From: TMED14 sp002378565
Lineage (GTDB): Bacteria; Bacteroidota; Bacteroidia; Flavobacteriales; Schleiferiaceae
Length of the DNA: 64,000 nucleotides
Assembly (NCBI GenBank): GCA_943846715.1
Contig: OX044356.1
Span: forward strand, 1-64,000
Direction of reading: 5' to 3'
This document shows positions 62,282 to 64,000 of this stretch, in pieces. The stretch's first letter is position 1. The number at the start of each line of letters is the position of its first letter. Under the pieces are notes generated by a model. That model did no database searches. It worked only from the letters and a program-made list of their open reading frames with translations, and had not been told where the DNA came from. The translations under genes were made by a program, and so were the position numbers.

Positions 62282-63346
62282 TCAATTGACCCATTGGTGG
62301 TCGACATGCCAATTGGCGCGGACTTCCACATCGGGCCCACGAAGGATTTGATCGCTGACTTCTCTTGCCCAATATGATCCTGCATCCAATGCACCGTTGC
62401 CATTGATGTCAACCACGACATAGAGGGCGTATTGGCCTGGCGGCAAGCCGCCAATGCTATCCTTTACCACCCCATTTTCCAGGTTCCACTCACGGTAAAT
62501 TCCATCCTGTTTAACCAGCCTGAGCATCCCCTTTTTGACCTGAGGCAGGTTGACATGCAGGGCCAGTGTGCCACTGGAATCTGCAGGCAATTGACGCCAA
62601 CTCAGCAGGCTGTCTGACGGCAATTTTGTGAGGGGCAATTCAAGTGAGTGATTGCTGCTGTCGGTGTGGGCCACGGACCAAGCAATAGGGCTGCGTTCGC
62701 CTTCTGACAAACGGTTGTTGCCGTCCTTGTCTAAAAAGGCCCGCAACTGGTAACTCCCGGGCTTCACGTGATGAAAGTGGGCGCGGCCAGAATCGTCGCT
62801 GCGCGTGCTGTAAAGCGGCGGGCCCAACAAGCAAGAATCCTGTGCATCAATGGGGTAGAGACAGAGGGATAGGTCCTTGCCTAATTGCTCCCCGGTGAGG
62901 TCAACCAATTGGCCATGAATCATGCCAGAGTCGATGGTCGACCCTGTGGACCAGACCCATTGAAAGCCTTTGAGCACATTGCCTTCATGCAAGTCCTTGA
63001 CGGCAGACCCCCACTGCATGTTGTAGGTGCTTTCCGGCATCAAGTCCCCCTTCCATGCGATGCTGAGGGTTTTGCCTTTGAGCTCGTAAGTCACGGATTC
63101 AGGCAAGGGCGGGGAACAGATGATTTGCTGTGAAGCTTGGTGCAACTTAACGAATTCATCGAAGGTCCACTGCATAGATTGGCCATGCATTTGTGTGCTG
63201 CCATAGGGAACATTGGCCGTGACAATGACAGGTGGGTCCACATCTCTGGGTCCGCCGTCAGGGGCCATAGGCAGAGCACACTGGGCAATTAAACCTAAGG
63301 CCGCTAGCCCAAGAAAATATCCAATTTTCCCCGATGCGTGGCACAC
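62282..63346 (-). CDS. Lipoprotein with SbsA-type Ig-like domain
   Basis: A 354-residue exported protein. The signal peptide is lipoprotein-like (GLAALGLIAQCALPM). The segment MAPDGGPRDVDPPVIV starts the Ig-like domain characteristic of Bacteroidota SbsA-Ig proteins. Later repeats form a carboxypeptidase-regulatory-like domain (PGSYQLRAFLDKDGNNRLSEG) and a second Asp-rich strand pair (PPGQYALYVVVDINGNGALDAG), which may bind calcium. Its function is unknown, possibly surface attachment. It is divergent from the following GEVED gene. Confidence 0.82.
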   Translation of the reverse strand: MCHASGKIGYFLGLAALGLIAQCALPMAPDGGPRDVDPPVIVTANVPYGSTQMHGQSMQWTFDEFVKLHQASQQIICSPPLPESVTYELKGKTLSIAWKGDLMPESTYNMQWGSAVKDLHEGNVLKGFQWVWSTGSTIDSGMIHGQLVDLTGEQLGKDLSLCLYPIDAQDSCLLGPPLYSTRSDDSGRAHFHHVKPGSYQLRAFLDKDGNNRLSEGERSPIAWSVAHTDSSNHSLELPLTKLPSDSLLSWRQLPADSSGTLALHVNLPQVKKGMLRLVKQDGIYREWNLENGVVKDSIGGLPPGQYALYVVVDINGNGALDAGSYWAREVSDQILRGPDVEVRANWHVDHQWVN

Positions 63347-63395
63347 GCGGTCGTCTATGTATATTTGGGTAATTAACTCATTACAACCTGACTCG

Positions 63396-64000
63396 ATGAA
63401 GCGAATTTACGCCCTGATGGCCCTATCTGATTGGCCTTACCTATTCTTCTCAAGCACAAACCTATTGCACCACCAGCTTGTACACCACCGGCTGTACGGT
63501 GGGTGACGATTTGGATGATGTCACCTTGAACAATCTGGTGCAGACCAACACCGGCTGCTCCACCAATGGCTATGCGGATTACACGGCTGATACCATTTTG
63601 GTCCAGCAAACTGCTTTTCTTAACATCAGCGTGACATCCAACTACAGCAGCCAATGGTACGCCATCTGGATTGATGCCAATGACGATGGCGACTTTGATG
63701 ATGCAGGTGAGCAAATATGGGCCTCAACAGCGGCCTCAGGCACGGCAGGTACGACGACAGCTGAGCGCTTTTGTTATCCCATCCACAGTGCCAATCGGCA
63801 ACCATCGCTTGAGAATGCGTGGCAAATTTGCTGGCTCTGCCCTTGCAAGCACAGAATCGTGTTCATCCTTTACCTATGGTGAGACGCATGATTACACGGT
63901 GCTGGTTGCAGGCCCTCCTGCTTGTCCTCAGCCCTATGCTTTGATTGCAGGTTCTGCGACGGCGACAAATTTCACTTTTTCCTTCACATCCACAGGTAGC
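63396..64000 (+). pseudogene. GEVED-domain surface protein, partial, with two frameshifts
   Basis: Start of a secreted protein cut off by the window edge. The signal peptide begins MKRIYALMALS and continues, after a shift near 63,430, as GLTYSSQAQTYCTTSLYTTG. A GEVED domain follows (AIWIDANDDGDFDDAGEQIW), then a second shift near 63,770 leads into VPIGNHRLRMRGKFAGSA and GETHDYTVLVAG. Such proteins usually carry further Fn3/PKD repeats and a T9SS signal. The two indels close to the window end may be sequencing errors. Confidence 0.75.

Noticed and set aside
1..64000. CRISPR arrays, rRNA genes, toxin-antitoxin or restriction/defence systems
   Set aside because: No regularly spaced short repeats, rRNA signatures or defence-gene motifs were seen on either strand.

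Overview
The window is a Bacteroidota chromosome segment, most likely order Flavobacteriales or a close relative; the genus cannot be fixed from sequence alone. The support is a type IX secretion (T9SS) C-terminal sorting domain, an S46 dipeptidyl-peptidase, DUF2480 and DUF2795 proteins, a long SecA, and repeated promoter -7 boxes of the form TAnnTTTG. Most of the window is about 50 % G+C by eye with clean reading frames. Two stretches differ: positions 1 to about 4,650, and 44,866-46,059. Both are strongly AT-rich (roughly 30-37 % G+C) and look like DNA from a different, flavobacterium-like genome.

Layout. (1) 1-4,491: an AT-rich polysaccharide cluster (DegT-type aminotransferase, FlaA1/CapD-type dehydratase, sugar transferase), a small unknown gene and a tyrosine recombinase. 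All but the small gene carry several frameshifts. (2) 4,804-20,523: an exopolysaccharide/capsule locus. A long minus-strand operon (20,523 to 9,774) encodes a WecA/MraY-like transferase, sugar transferase, DUF3473-type polysaccharide deacetylase, Wza, Wzz, a Wzx flippase fused to an extra C-terminal domain, Wzy and Wzi. A second unit encodes another Wza and a NusG/UpxY-like antiterminator, with a frameshifted second Wzz convergent to it. (3) 20,603-21,979: a membrane-anchored Kelch-propeller protein divergent from the operon. (4) 22,061-42,043: housekeeping and metabolic genes: secA with DUF2795, a cobalamin adenosyltransferase, an amidophosphoribosyltransferase-like protein, two kynurenine-branch enzymes (ACMSD and HAAO) around a DtxR-type regulator, PadR-PspC, sufS-sufE-sufT-like-DUF2480, an S46 peptidase, parB, lepA and tRNA-Gln. 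(5) 42,064-50,988: a lipoprotein gene and a large T9SS adhesin-like gene that have been partly duplicated in tandem, with an AT-rich map/DUF3050 insert in the first copy. (6) 51,187-55,670: rimP-nusA-infB. (7) 55,699-61,502: a five-gene minus operon (MbnP, MbnH-like di-heme peroxidase, HMA metal-binding protein, TonB receptor, LolD-like ATPase) divergent from a SCO1-like copper chaperone. (8) 61,492-64,000: nitrilase, Ig-like lipoprotein and the start of a GEVED surface protein.

How the parts work together. Region 2 contains initiation, flipping, polymerisation, chain-length control, outer-membrane export and surface attachment functions for one Wzx/Wzy-type polymer, with a dedicated antiterminator. 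Region 7 reads as a self-contained copper acquisition/handling module in which an MbnH-like enzyme could oxidise a tryptophan of MbnP to make a copper site.

The strongest structural signals are at the sequence level. The frameshifts cluster at the window ends and in the polysaccharide locus. The T9SS locus shows a 3,717-bp tandem repeat whose junction carries a 10-bp microhomology and whose first copy holds foreign DNA. Chimeric assembly must be excluded before either AT-rich piece is interpreted biologically.
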